43,234 nucleotides of DNA from Streptosporangiaceae bacterium. Its GTDB lineage: Bacteria > Actinomycetota > Actinomycetes > Streptosporangiales > Streptosporangiaceae. Positions 8,593 to 16,852 of the stretch are shown here, piece by piece. Below the pieces are notes generated by a model. That model saw nothing but the letters and a program-made list of their open reading frames with translations. It was not told the origin of the DNA and ran no database searches. The stretch covers positions 1 to 43,234 of the forward strand of contig JAICWX010000034.1 of assembly GCA_025934635.1 (NCBI GenBank). The letters are read 5' to 3'. Each line of letters opens with the position of its first letter. The stretch's first letter is position 1. Both the position numbers and the translations under genes were made by a program.

Positions 8593-9699
8593 ATGGCAGA
8601 GGTCTCCCCGCCGGACGGGGCGCGGCTGCGGCTGGCCCGGCAGGCCCGCGGCTTGTCCCAGCAGCAACTGGCCGGCGTAGCCGGCGTCACCCGGCAGGCG
8701 GTGTCCGCCGTCGAGTCCGGCCACTCCGATCCCTCGCTGCGGGTCGCCCTCGGCCTGGCCCGGGCGCTCGGCGTGACGGTCGAGGACCTGTTCGGACCGG
8801 GCGACCTCGGCGATCCGGTGCTGGCCCAGCCGGTGGCGGCGACCGGCGGTCCCGGTTCCCGGGTCGCGCTGGCCACCGTGGGCGACCGGTTCGTGGCGCT
8901 GCCGCTGCACGCCGACACGGCCGCCCGGCTCGGTTTCGGTCCGGCCGGCGGCCTGGTCGCCAGCCCGTCACCGGCCACCGGGGGACAGGTGCCGGTGCGG
9001 CCGATCGGGCCGCCCCGGCCCACGGTCGTGGTGGCCGGCTGCGACCCGGCGCTGCCGCTGCTCGAGACGCCGCTCGGACTGCTCGACCCGCCGCTGGCGT
9101 TCACCTGGTGGCCGTGCGGCAGCGGCGAGGCCCGGCGGCTGGCCGCCGCCGGGCTGGTGCACGCCGCCGGGGTGCACCATGTCGACCTGGAAAACGGGGC
9201 CAGCCTGGACAGCGGTCCCGCCGCCATCCCCGGCGGCGCCGAGGTAGTCGGGTTCGCCTCCTGGCGCGAGGGCCTGGTGGTCCGGCCGGGCACCCCGGTC
9301 CGCGGCCTCGACGACGTCGCCCGGCAGGGACTGCGGCTGGTCAACCGGGAGCCGGGCGCGCAGGCGCGCGCGCTGCTCGACCGGGAGCGGCGGCGGCTGC
9401 GCCTGGACCCGGCCGAGCTGCCCGGCTACGACACCCGGGCCGCCGGTCACCTGCAGGTGGCGGCGGCCATCGCCGGCGGGCTCGCCGACGCCGGGGTGTC
9501 GAGCGAGCCGGCCGCGCTGGCGTACGGCCTGGACTTCATCCCGCTGGCCCAGGAGCGCTTCGACCTGCTGCTGCCGGCCAAGCACGCCGCGTCCCGCGAG
9601 GTCCAGGGCCTGCTGAAGGTACTGACCTCGCCGTGGCTGCTGGCCGAGCTGGCCAGCCTGCCCGGCTACGACGCCGCCTGCTGCGGCGAGCGTGCCTGA
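8593..9699 (+). CDS. XRE-type HTH regulator fused to a periplasmic-binding-protein-like sensor domain
   Basis: This is a one-component transcription regulator of 368 residues. Residues about 8-66 form an XRE helix-turn-helix (RLRLARQARGLSQQQLAGVAGVTRQAVSAVESGHSDPS). The C-terminal half (about 200-360) resembles the PBP-like ligand domain (PF12727 type) related to molybdate and tungstate binding proteins, for example DDVARQGLRLVNREPGAQARALLD and LDFIPLAQERFDLLLP. No signal peptide precedes it, so it should sense a cytoplasmic ligand. The ligand is unknown, and molybdate is only a family-based guess. Start ATG 8593 has a good GGGAGGTGGG ribosome site. It is divergent from yjbQ-cobU and may regulate that operon and itself through the 8530-8567 palindrome. 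Confidence 0.82.
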   Translation: MAEVSPPDGARLRLARQARGLSQQQLAGVAGVTRQAVSAVESGHSDPSLRVALGLARALGVTVEDLFGPGDLGDPVLAQPVAATGGPGSRVALATVGDRFVALPLHADTAARLGFGPAGGLVASPSPATGGQVPVRPIGPPRPTVVVAGCDPALPLLETPLGLLDPPLAFTWWPCGSGEARRLAAAGLVHAAGVHHVDLENGASLDSGPAAIPGGAEVVGFASWREGLVVRPGTPVRGLDDVARQGLRLVNREPGAQARALLDRERRRLRLDPAELPGYDTRAAGHLQVAAAIAGGLADAGVSSEPAALAYGLDFIPLAQERFDLLLPAKHAASREVQGLLKVLTSPWLLAELASLPGYDAACCGERA

Positions 9700-9716
9700 G
9701 GCTCAGCGTCCCCCGC

Positions 9717-10253
9717 TCAGTGACCGAAGACCGGGATCATCACGGCCCGGGCGATGGTGTGGAAGCGCAGGTTGAAGCCGGCCACGGCGGGCGAGATCTC
9801 GTCGTTGACGTCCAGCGATTCCACGTCGAGCGCGTGCACCGCGAACACGTAACGGTGCGGCTCGTCCCCGGCGGGCGGGGCCGCGCCGCCGAAGTCCTTG
9901 GCGCCGTAGTCGTTGCGGATGTGGAACGCCCCCTTGGGCAGGCCCGAGCCGTCGGTCCCGGCCGCGCCCGTCTCCAGCTCGGTCACCGAGGCGGGAATGC
10001 CGAGCACGATCCAGTGCCAGAACCCCGAACCGGTCGGCGCGTCCGGGTCGTAGCAGGTGACCGCGAAGCTCTTGGTCTCCGCCGGGAACCCCGACCAGCG
10101 CAGTGACGGGGAGATGTTGCCCCCGGTCTCGCCGAACCCGTCGAAGACCTGGTTTCCCCCCATCATCTCGCCGTCGGCCACGTCGTCGCTGCTCAGCTCG
10201 AACGACGGGACGGGCGGCAGGAAATCGTAGGGGAGCGGCGGGCGGCTGGTCAT
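9717..10253 (-). CDS. YbhB/YbcL family PEBP-like protein (Raf kinase inhibitor-like)
   Basis: This is a phosphatidylethanolamine-binding-protein fold of 178 residues, about the normal bacterial length. Signatures are [14 protein letters not shown], the anion site block [20 protein letters not shown] and [18 protein letters not shown]. There is no signal peptide, so it should be cytoplasmic. The biochemical role of bacterial members is not established. The start ATG 10253 is supported by a GAGGAGG about seven bases upstream. It is convergent with the HTH/PBP regulator (17 bp between stops) and divergent from the beta-propeller gene. Confidence 0.92.
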   Translation of the reverse strand: MTSRPPLPYDFLPPVPSFELSSDDVADGEMMGGNQVFDGFGETGGNISPSLRWSGFPAETKSFAVTCYDPDAPTGSGFWHWIVLGIPASVTELETGAAGTDGSGLPKGAFHIRNDYGAKDFGGAAPPAGDEPHRYVFAVHALDVESLDVNDEISPAVAGFNLRFHTIARAVMIPVFGH

Positions 10254-10340
10254 GGCGTAACCTCCTCGGCGAGGCGGGCAGGGTTCTTTGATACGACTAG
10301 TGACACGTTATCGGCATGACGCCGCCTGACTTCTCTTACG

Positions 10341-11912
10341 GTGGTGAACGTGAGGCAGCAGCGGGGGCGTGCGATCTCCGGGCAGGCACGGCGCATACCC
10401 GCCCGGAAGCGGCGCGTACGCGTCCGGAAGAGACGCGTACCCGTCCGGAAGCGGCTGAGCCGCGGCCGGCTCGGCCGCCTCCGGCTCGGCACCGCGGGCC
10501 GCTCGCCGCGGCTGCGGCGCTGGGTGCTGGCCGCGGCCCTGATCGGCGTGGTCCTGGTGCCCTACCCGAGCACGGGCGCGACCGGCGCGCCGCCCGCGGC
10601 CTCCTGCCGGGCCGCCTGCCGGCCCGGAGCCGTGCCGAGCATGGTCAGGTGGACGGCCCCGCTGCCGGGGGCGTGGGTGGCGGCCCCCGGGATGACCGGC
10701 ACGGTGCCGTCCTCCGGGCTGGCCTACGCCGCGGTCGGCGGCGGTGTCGCCGCGGTCGGCGCCGGCCTGACCATATCCGCCTACTCGGCCGCGACCGGCG
10801 CCGCCGAGTGGCAGGACACGCTGACCGGCTTCCCGGCCGGCGCCGCCATCGTGTCCGTGCGTGCCTGGCCGGGCGAGGTGACCGCGGGCGTCTCCTACCG
10901 GCCCCCGGGACACCCGGCGCAGCGCACCGAGGTGGTCATCTCCACCGCCGGCGGCCCGCGGGCAGGCCCGGCGGCCGGGACCGTGACCGGCCGGTACCCG
11001 GCGGGGACGTTCGGCGGAGCGGCGGCCGGCCGCCAGCAGTACACCGTCATCGTCGGGGCCACCGCGGTCACCAGCTACGACAACGCGACGGGGCACGTGC
11101 GCTGGCAGCGGCCCGCCGGCCCGGTGGCGCAGGCGTGGCGTACCGACGGCAACTGGCTCTACATGACCGAATCAGCAGGCGGGTTCGTGGATTCGGCCCC
11201 GGTCACCGCGCTACGCCGGATCGACCTGGCCACCGGAGCCGAGATGGTCGTCCGCCCGCTCGAAGGCCTGTCGTTCGCCGGCGCGCTCAGCACCGCCTTC
11301 GACGGCGTGGTGCTGTTCTCCTCGCCGGCCGGGGTGGCCGCGTACAGCGGCGGCACCGGGGTCCGGCTGTGGTCTGCCCGCGGGGCGGTGCCCGAGGGCA
11401 CCGACCTGCACCCGCGCCGCGTCTACCTCACCAAGGGGGCCAACCTGGTCGGCGCCGACCCGCAGACCGGCCGGGTCGAGGCGACCGTCTCGGGCTCCGC
11501 GGTCAACGGGGCGGCCGGGGTCTACGTGGTCAGGAACGGCGTGGCGCTCGGCCTCGACCAGGGCGGGAACGGCGATGCCTGGGGCTTCGACCTCGCCGCG
11601 GAGCGGGTCACGCTGGCCGCGGCCGGGCTGCCCTGGCCGCACTACTTCGTCGACCTCGGCGGCGTCGGCGGCAGCGCCGATCCGTCCGGCAACCTGGTGG
11701 TCATCGCGGCCTGCAAGCAGCTGGCACCGCCTGCGCAGGCTTCGCCGAGCCCGTCGGGCCCCGCGCCGCCCGACGCCAGCCCGGCCACCCCGGCGACGTC
11801 GACGGCCAGCCCCCCGCCCAGCCCGTCCAGCCCGGCCAGTTCCAGCTCAGCCGGCACCTCCGCTTCCCCGGCGGGCTGCCTGCACCCCGAGCTGATCGCG
11901 CTCAGTTTGTAA
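10341..11912 (+). CDS. Membrane-anchored PQQ-like beta-propeller protein with basic N-terminal repeats
   Basis: This protein of about 523 residues has an Arg-rich cytoplasmic tail of about 55 residues, one transmembrane helix (RWVLAAALIGVVLVPY) and an extracellular domain. The extracellular part has repeated blocks such as YAAVGGGVAAVGAGLTISAYSAATGAAEWQDTL and VTSYDNATGHVRWQRPAG, typical of outer-surface PQQ/WD40-like propellers. A Pro/Ser/Thr/Ala-rich tail follows, ending in a short hydrophobic segment. No catalytic residues were recognised. The basic tail is built from an imperfect 20-21 nt tandem repeat (about 10395-10460) encoding RKRR-V units. Start candidates are GTG 10341, 10344 or 10350. 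TACGGT at 10337-10342 would make GTG 10350 leaderless. The function is unknown; a surface or cell-envelope role is inferred. Confidence 0.72.
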   Translation: MVNVRQQRGRAISGQARRIPARKRRVRVRKRRVPVRKRLSRGRLGRLRLGTAGRSPRLRRWVLAAALIGVVLVPYPSTGATGAPPAASCRAACRPGAVPSMVRWTAPLPGAWVAAPGMTGTVPSSGLAYAAVGGGVAAVGAGLTISAYSAATGAAEWQDTLTGFPAGAAIVSVRAWPGEVTAGVSYRPPGHPAQRTEVVISTAGGPRAGPAAGTVTGRYPAGTFGGAAAGRQQYTVIVGATAVTSYDNATGHVRWQRPAGPVAQAWRTDGNWLYMTESAGGFVDSAPVTALRRIDLATGAEMVVRPLEGLSFAGALSTAFDGVVLFSSPAGVAAYSGGTGVRLWSARGAVPEGTDLHPRRVYLTKGANLVGADPQTGRVEATVSGSAVNGAAGVYVVRNGVALGLDQGGNGDAWGFDLAAERVTLAAAGLPWPHYFVDLGGVGGSADPSGNLVVIAACKQLAPPAQASPSPSGPAPPDASPATPATSTASPPPSPSSPASSSSAGTSASPAGCLHPELIALSL

Positions 11913-11965
11913 CACCCGCCTGACCAGCGGATGGAGTCGCAAAGCCCGGGTAGACCCTCCTGGCA

Positions 11966-12952
11966 ATGAACAAGGTAAAGAGCACGCTCCGCGCCGTGGA
12001 CGAGTTCCAGCAGCGGCGTCCGTGGCTGGCCTTCCCGGTCGCGGTGTGGAAGAAGTTCGGCGACGACCAGGCGGGCAACCTCGCCGCGCTGGTCGCCTAC
12101 TTTGCCTTCATCGCGATCTTCCCGCTGCTGCTGGTGCTGGTCACGGTGCTCAGCATCGTGCTCAAGAACGACCCGGGGCTGCAGCATCGGCTGCTGAACT
12201 CCGCGCTGTCGCAGTACCCGGTGATCGGCCAGCAGCTCAAGCCCAGCGGCCCGCTGCACCAGTCCGGGCTGGCGCTGGTGGTCGGCCTGGCCGGCACGTT
12301 CCTGGGGGCGCGGGGCGTGGCCACCGCGATGCAGAACGCGCTCAACACGGCGTGGGCGGTCCCGTACGCGGACCGTCCCGGCTTCCCGTGGGCGCTGCTG
12401 CGCAGCATCGGGCAGATCCTGGTGATCGGCCTGGGCCTGGTCGGGACCACGGTGCTGTCCACCGTCGTCGCCGGGGCGGGGCACGTGCTCCCCGGGTTCG
12501 GCGCCAGGCTGGCGGCCCTGGCGGTGTCGCTGGTGCTGAACATCGGGTTCTTCTGGCTCGCGTTCCGGCTCGGCACCGCCGCCGCGGTCAGCTGGCGCCA
12601 GCTGCGGCTCGGCGCCATCGTGGGCGGCGTCATCTGGCAGATCCTGCAGGCCGTCGGCGGGTACTTCGTGTCGCACCAGCTGGCGCACACCTCGGATACG
12701 TACGGCACCTTCGCGGTGGTGCTCGGCCTGCTCGCGTTCCTTTACCTGGAGGCGGAGCTGACCCTCTACGCGGTCGAGATTAACGTGGTACGTGAATGCC
12801 GGCTGTGGCCGCGCAGCATCGCGCCGCCGCCGTACACCGAACAGGACCAGCGCGCGTTCCAGCTCTACGCGCAGATGGAGAAGCGGGCGAAGGGAGAGGA
12901 CATCGTGGCCGAGGTCGGCGGTGAGAACGACCGTGAGCAGACGGCAAGCTGA
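11966..12952 (+). CDS. YihY/BrkB family inner-membrane protein
   Basis: This 328-residue polytopic membrane protein has about six hydrophobic helices, for example LAALVAYFAFIAIFPLLLVLVTVLSIV near the N-terminus and LALVVGLAGTFLGARGVATAMQNALNTAW in the family's conserved block. The motif AYFAFIAIFPLLL and the AFLYLEAELTLYAVEIN end are typical of YihY (UPF0761), once miscalled ribonuclease BN. The function of the family is not settled. The charged C-terminal tail overlaps the next gene's start by about 32 bp, so it is probably co-transcribed with the NADH dehydrogenase. Confidence 0.9.
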   Translation: MNKVKSTLRAVDEFQQRRPWLAFPVAVWKKFGDDQAGNLAALVAYFAFIAIFPLLLVLVTVLSIVLKNDPGLQHRLLNSALSQYPVIGQQLKPSGPLHQSGLALVVGLAGTFLGARGVATAMQNALNTAWAVPYADRPGFPWALLRSIGQILVIGLGLVGTTVLSTVVAGAGHVLPGFGARLAALAVSLVLNIGFFWLAFRLGTAAAVSWRQLRLGAIVGGVIWQILQAVGGYFVSHQLAHTSDTYGTFAVVLGLLAFLYLEAELTLYAVEINVVRECRLWPRSIAPPPYTEQDQRAFQLYAQMEKRAKGEDIVAEVGGENDREQTAS

Positions 12953-14264
12953 CCCGGGCGCGCCGCACGTGGTGATCTGCGGCGCGGGGTTCGGCGGCCT
13001 GTCCGCCATCCGCGGGCTCACCCGCGCGGGCCTGCGGGTGACCCTGGTCAACAGTCACCTGTACAGCACCTTCCAGCCGCTGCTCTACCAGGTGGCCACG
13101 GCCGGGCTGAACCCGGGCGACGTGGCCTACCCGGCGGGCGGCTTCGGGCGGCGGTACGGGGCGGTCTTCCGCCGCGGGGAACTGGCCGCGATCGACCCGG
13201 TCTCCCGCCAGATCAAGCTCGCCGACGGCCGCGAGCTCGGCTACGACTACCTCATCGTGGCGACCGGGATCACGACCGCGTTCTACGGGGTCGAGGGCGC
13301 GGCGGACAACACGTTCGGCCTGTATACCCGGACCGATGCCATCGTGCTCCGTGACCACCTGATGGCCGGCTTCGAGCGGCTCAGCGAGACCGACGGCGAC
13401 CTGCACGTGACCGTGGTCGGCGGCGGGGCCACCGGCGTGGAGCTGGCCGGCACGCTGGCCGAGCTGCGCCGCACCGTGCTCGCCTCCACCTTCCCCGACA
13501 TCGACCCGGCCCGGGTGCGTGTCCACCTGGTCGAGATGGCGCCGTCCCTGCTCGGCCCGTTCCACGAGAAGCTGCGCGAGTACGCCAAGGAGCAGCTGCT
13601 GGACCGCGGTGTCGACATCCGGCTGGATACCCGCATCCGCGAGGTCACCGCGGACCACGTCAAGCTCGCCCACGGCGAGGACCTGCCCAGCGACATCACC
13701 GTGTGGGCGGCCGGCGTGGCGGCCGACCCGGAGGTGGCCGGCTGGGGCCTGCCGCAGGGCAAGAACGGCCGCATCGTGATCGGCCCCGACCTGCGGGTGC
13801 GGGGCCAGGACCGGATCTTCGCGGTGGGGGACATCGCGGTGAACCCGGACGATCCCACCCCGCAGCTGGCCCAGCCCGCGATCCAGATGGGGCGGCACGC
13901 CGCCAAGCAGATCGCCCGGCTGGAGAAGGGGATGGCCACCGAGCCGTTCAAATACCACGACAAGGGCACCATGGCCACGATCGGGCGGCGGTCCGCCGTG
14001 GTCCAGCTGGCCGGCGGCCTGCGCCTGCACGGCACGCTGGCCTGGCTCGCGTGGTTCGCCCTGCACCTTCTCTACCTGATGGGCGGCCGGAACCGGGTGT
14101 CCACCCTGATCAACCTGACCTACCGGTACATCTTCTGGGGCCACGGCGGGGCGGTGATCGTCGGTGACGAGCCCGTGAACGCCCAGCAACGCCCGGTAGC
14201 CAGCAAAAACTTATTCCTACAGACTGTAGTAGTTCACTGGGCCGAACCGATTTGCCCGCAGTAG
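12921..14264 (+). CDS. ndh: Type II NADH dehydrogenase (NDH-2), FAD-dependent
   Basis: This is a single-subunit, non-proton-pumping NADH:quinone oxidoreductase attached to the membrane. The FAD-binding motif is VVICGAGFGGLSA at the N-terminus. The NADH-binding motif is VTVVGGGATGVELAGTLAEL, and IFAVGDIAV is the second FAD-contact block near residue 300. The AQPAIQMGRHAAKQI quinone-site block follows. The C-terminus has amphipathic or hydrophobic helices (LAWLAWFALHLLYLMGG, YIFWGHGG) for membrane attachment. About 447 residues from GTG 12921. The longer frame from 12792 only shadows the YihY gene, and GTG 12933 is an alternative. It overlaps YihY and is followed 12 bp later by the SCO1-like lipoprotein. 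Confidence 0.92.
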   Translation: MRTTVSRRQADPGAPHVVICGAGFGGLSAIRGLTRAGLRVTLVNSHLYSTFQPLLYQVATAGLNPGDVAYPAGGFGRRYGAVFRRGELAAIDPVSRQIKLADGRELGYDYLIVATGITTAFYGVEGAADNTFGLYTRTDAIVLRDHLMAGFERLSETDGDLHVTVVGGGATGVELAGTLAELRRTVLASTFPDIDPARVRVHLVEMAPSLLGPFHEKLREYAKEQLLDRGVDIRLDTRIREVTADHVKLAHGEDLPSDITVWAAGVAADPEVAGWGLPQGKNGRIVIGPDLRVRGQDRIFAVGDIAVNPDDPTPQLAQPAIQMGRHAAKQIARLEKGMATEPFKYHDKGTMATIGRRSAVVQLAGGLRLHGTLAWLAWFALHLLYLMGGRNRVSTLINLTYRYIFWGHGGAVIVGDEPVNAQQRPVASKNLFLQTVVVHWAEPICPQ

Positions 14265-14276
14265 GCTGGCCTTGCC

Positions 14277-15431
14277 ATGAACAGGTACCGCGCGCGTGCA
14301 GCGCTGTCAGCCGTCACCCTCCTCGGCGTCCTGGGCGCTGGCGCCCTGGCCGGATGCAGCTCGAGCCCGCCGGGCTCGTCGTCGGGGAGCTCGCAGTCCA
14401 CCGGGTCGAACACGGCCGCGATGGACAATCCCAACCTGGACCTCGGTTCCTCGCTCGGCGGCAAGCCGGCGCCGGACTTCCGGCTGCGGAACCAGTTCGG
14501 CCAGCCGATGTCGCTGAGCCAGTTCCGCGGCAAGGTCGTGATGCTGGCCTTCGAGGACTCCGAGTGCACCAACGTCTGCCCGCTGACCACGCAGAGCATG
14601 CTGGCGGCCAAGCAGCTGCTCGGCCCGGCCGGCCGCCAGGTGCAACTGCTCGGCGTGGACGCCAACCCCGACGCCATCACCACCGATGACGTGCTCTCCT
14701 ACTCGCGGACGCACGGCCTGGTCAACCAGTGGAACTTCCTGACCGGCTCGCTGGCCGACCTCAAGGCGACCTGGACCAAGTACGACATCGCCGTCCAGAT
14801 CGAGGCCGATCAGATCGACCACACCCCGGCCCTGTTCCTGATCGACCAGCAGGGCCGCGAGCGCAAGCTCTACCTGACGCAGATGGCCTACTCCAGCGTC
14901 GGCCAGTCCGCGCAGGTGCTCGCGAACGAGATCGCCACCCTGCTGCCCGGCCACCCCAAGGTCGCCAGCCAGCAGTCGCTGGCGTCGATCGCGGTCCAGG
15001 GCCCGGCCGATCACGTCACGCTGCCGGCCGCCCGGGCCGGGGACACCCCCGTCACGCTGGGCCCGGGGCAGCCGCACCTGGTCATGTTCTTCGCCACCTG
15101 GCTGTCCGAGGTGGCGAACCTGAAATCCGAGCTCACCGGCGCCAACGGCTACGTGGCGGCGGCCCGCCGCGCGGGCCTGCCCCCGCTGACGGCGGTGGAC
15201 GAGACGGTGGTCGAGCCCTCCGCCGCGACCGTCCGCTCCTACCTGGGCAGCCTCGGCACCAAGCTGGACTACCCGGTCGGGCTGGACACCGCGGGCCGGC
15301 TGGCCGACGGCTACCAGGTCCAGGATCAGCCCTGGTTCGCCCTGGTCTCCGCCTCCGGCAAGATCGTCTGGACGCACGACGGCTGGCTGCCCTGGCCGTC
15401 CCTGGAAGCCGCCGTCAAGCAGCACGCCTAA
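14277..15431 (+). CDS. Lipoprotein with SCO1-like thioredoxin domain plus second, cysteine-less thioredoxin fold
   Basis: This is a 384-residue exported lipoprotein. The lipobox LAGC places the lipidated Cys at residue 27, followed by a Ser/Gly linker. Domain 1 (about 60-210) is SCO1/SenC-like: GKPAPDFRLRNQFGQPMSLSQFRGKVVMLAF, then the copper/redox pair C97-x3-C101 (ECTNVCP) and H182 in IDHTPALFLID, matching the Cys-Cys-His ligand set used in cytochrome c oxidase CuA assembly. Domain 2 (about 245-384) has a thioredoxin-like outline (LVMFFATWLSEV, then QPWFALVSASGKIVWTHDGWL) but lacks CxxC at the expected site. TAGGCT at 14262-14267, nine bases before ATG, suggests a leaderless start. It is the last gene before a strong terminator. 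The link to respiration through the adjacent ndh is inferred. Confidence 0.85.
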   Translation: MNRYRARAALSAVTLLGVLGAGALAGCSSSPPGSSSGSSQSTGSNTAAMDNPNLDLGSSLGGKPAPDFRLRNQFGQPMSLSQFRGKVVMLAFEDSECTNVCPLTTQSMLAAKQLLGPAGRQVQLLGVDANPDAITTDDVLSYSRTHGLVNQWNFLTGSLADLKATWTKYDIAVQIEADQIDHTPALFLIDQQGRERKLYLTQMAYSSVGQSAQVLANEIATLLPGHPKVASQQSLASIAVQGPADHVTLPAARAGDTPVTLGPGQPHLVMFFATWLSEVANLKSELTGANGYVAAARRAGLPPLTAVDETVVEPSAATVRSYLGSLGTKLDYPVGLDTAGRLADGYQVQDQPWFALVSASGKIVWTHDGWLPWPSLEAAVKQHA

Positions 15432-15438
15432 GAGAAAA

Positions 15439-15475
15439 CCGAGCCCGTGAGTCCCCCCGGCCCTCACGGGCTCGG
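15439..15475 (+). terminator. Hairpin terminator after the SCO1-like gene
   Basis: CCGAGCCCGTGAG (15439-15451) pairs perfectly with CTCACGGGCTCGG (15463-15475) around an 11-nt loop. The 13-bp stem begins eight bases past the stop codon. No U-tract follows, as is common in GC-rich actinomycetes. Confidence 0.85.
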
Positions 15476-15549
15476 ACATCTGTACGGAGGACCGGTGGCC
15501 CGGTTTGATACACCTGCTGGCGGAAAATCCGGATAAAAGCCCGGCCTGC

Positions 15550-16005
15550 CTAGATCGTGATCCACCCGGTCATGACGTGGGTGCCGTCGGATGTCCGGCT
15601 GCGCAGCCGGAACGGGATGTCCGGGATGGGGTCGACCGAGAAGCAGCCGATCTCGTCCACCTCGGTCGTGGTGATCTCGCCCGCCCGGGTATGGATCTCC
15701 AGCACCCCGGCCACCGCCGGGAAGAGCTGACCGAGCAGCGAGTTCCCGGTGACCTCGAGCTCCAGGGTGAGATGCTCCGAGGTGAAGGTGAGCGCCCGGA
15801 TCGAGGCGGTCTCCGACCGCATCGCCGCGGCCTCACGCAGGTCCTCGTTGGAGTCGTAGGTGAGCTGCGCCAGCTCGGCGTCGATGTTATGCCAGGCAAA
15901 GGCGTTCTTGCCCGTCTCGATGAACCACGAGGGGACGGCGGCGCGGGCCTTCATGGCCTCGCTCAGGGCCGCCAGGAGCCGATCGTCATCCCAGCCGTTA
16001 CGCAC
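15550..16005 (-). CDS. Hypothetical partner protein of ECF sigma factor
   Basis: This is a 151-residue soluble protein with no signal peptide or membrane segment and no recognised domain. The N-terminal half is helical (DDRLLAALSEAMKARAAVPSWFIETGKNAFAWHNIDAELAQLTYD). The C-terminal half is predicted beta-rich (FTSEHLTLELEVTGNSLLGQLFPAVAGVLEI). Its start overlaps the end of the sigma factor gene by 8 bp, so the two are translationally coupled. The position suggests a regulator of the sigma factor, but it lacks the membrane helix and zinc motif of classical anti-sigma factors, so its role is open. Confidence 0.75.
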   Translation of the reverse strand: MRNGWDDDRLLAALSEAMKARAAVPSWFIETGKNAFAWHNIDAELAQLTYDSNEDLREAAAMRSETASIRALTFTSEHLTLELEVTGNSLLGQLFPAVAGVLEIHTRAGEITTTEVDEIGCFSVDPIPDIPFRLRSRTSDGTHVMTGWITI

Positions 16006-16603
16006 CTGGCTCGCCTCCCCGTATGCCGATTTTCTCGTCTCCGTCGCCGAGGCCGGTCAGGGATTCCGACCGGCGCAGGCGATCCAGGCAACGGGCCCGC
16101 TGCGGTCCTATGCTGCCGACGGGAATGCCGAGCTTGGCGTTGATCTCCGTGTACGAATGCGGCGGATCGCTGATGAGCATGGACAGCAGCTTCTGGCACC
16201 GGGACGGGAGCTCGGCGAAGGCGGTGCGCAGCGCCGCGTTCCGCTCGGCCAGCAGGAGCTCCTCGTCGATCACCGCGTCGTCCACGAACAGCACGGATTC
16301 GTCCAGCCCGGTCCCCACGCGGTCGGCTTTGCTCGCTGCGGTCACGACACGCAGGCATTCTCGTGCGGTGGTCGTCGCCAGCCAGCCGGGTAGCGCGGCA
16401 GGCTCACGGAGCTTGCCGAGCTGTTCCACCAGCAAGAGCCAGACATTTTGCCCCACGTCCTCGATGTCATGATTGCTCAGCCGGTACCGGGTGCAGATTG
16501 TATACACCAGCGGTGCATAGCGGTCGACAAGCTCGTGCCACGCGTCCTGGTCGCCCTTGGATGCGCGGGTTACCAGCGCAACGACACGCGGGTCGTCACG
16601 CAT
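15998..16603 (-). CDS. ECF-type RNA polymerase sigma factor
   Basis: This sigma-70 family protein of 201 residues has only regions 2 and 4. Region 2 spans about residues 20-85 (HELVDRYAPLVYTICTRYRLSNHDIEDVGQNVWLLLVEQLGKL). Region 4 spans about 140-190 (LPSRCQKLLSMLISDPPHSYTEINAKLGIPVGSIGPQRARCLDRLRR), with its DNA-binding helix-turn-helix. It should direct RNA polymerase to a small stress or developmental regulon. ATG 16603 has an AGGA about six bases upstream. The overlapping downstream gene (15550-16005) is its likely regulatory partner. The 250-bp region before it is AT-rich for this genome and probably carries its promoter. Confidence 0.9.
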   Translation of the reverse strand: MRDDPRVVALVTRASKGDQDAWHELVDRYAPLVYTICTRYRLSNHDIEDVGQNVWLLLVEQLGKLREPAALPGWLATTTARECLRVVTAASKADRVGTGLDESVLFVDDAVIDEELLLAERNAALRTAFAELPSRCQKLLSMLISDPPHSYTEINAKLGIPVGSIGPQRARCLDRLRRSESLTGLGDGDEKIGIRGGEPGA

Positions 16604-16852
16604 GGCCGGTCCTGGCCAGCTTGTCCTCCACCATGATCAGCACCTCGGTCGGGTGATAATCATCTGTTTCTAACTCAGAGAGCGCCTTGGCGCATCTGAT
16701 ACACCCCGCAGAGATTTATTTTCCTGAAGACAAGATGATCAACGGGAAATTATCCCGTATCTATCTCCCTTCACAGGATTTCACTCACGTCAAGGTATTT
16801 TTGCGGCGTATCTGGCGATTTCGGCTGTCCGCGGATCAGCCGGCTCGCGGTA
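16604..16852. other. AT-rich intergenic region upstream of the sigma factor gene
   Basis: This gap between the sigma factor start and the LuxR regulator stop is clearly poorer in G+C than its surroundings. It contains a small perfect hairpin, ACGGGA (16742-16747) pairing with TCCCGT (16753-16758) over a 5-nt loop, but no long coding frame. The hairpin is a weak candidate for an operator or for a terminator of the LuxR gene. Confidence 0.5.

Noticed and set aside
11642..13051. Long minus-strand frames opposite YihY and ndh
   Set aside because: Shadow frames created by the high third-position GC of the plus-strand genes.
16596..16634. 12-codon upstream frame overlapping the sigma factor start
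   Set aside because: It has no ribosome site of its own, and a frame this short is expected by chance. A leader peptide cannot be supported from one sequence.
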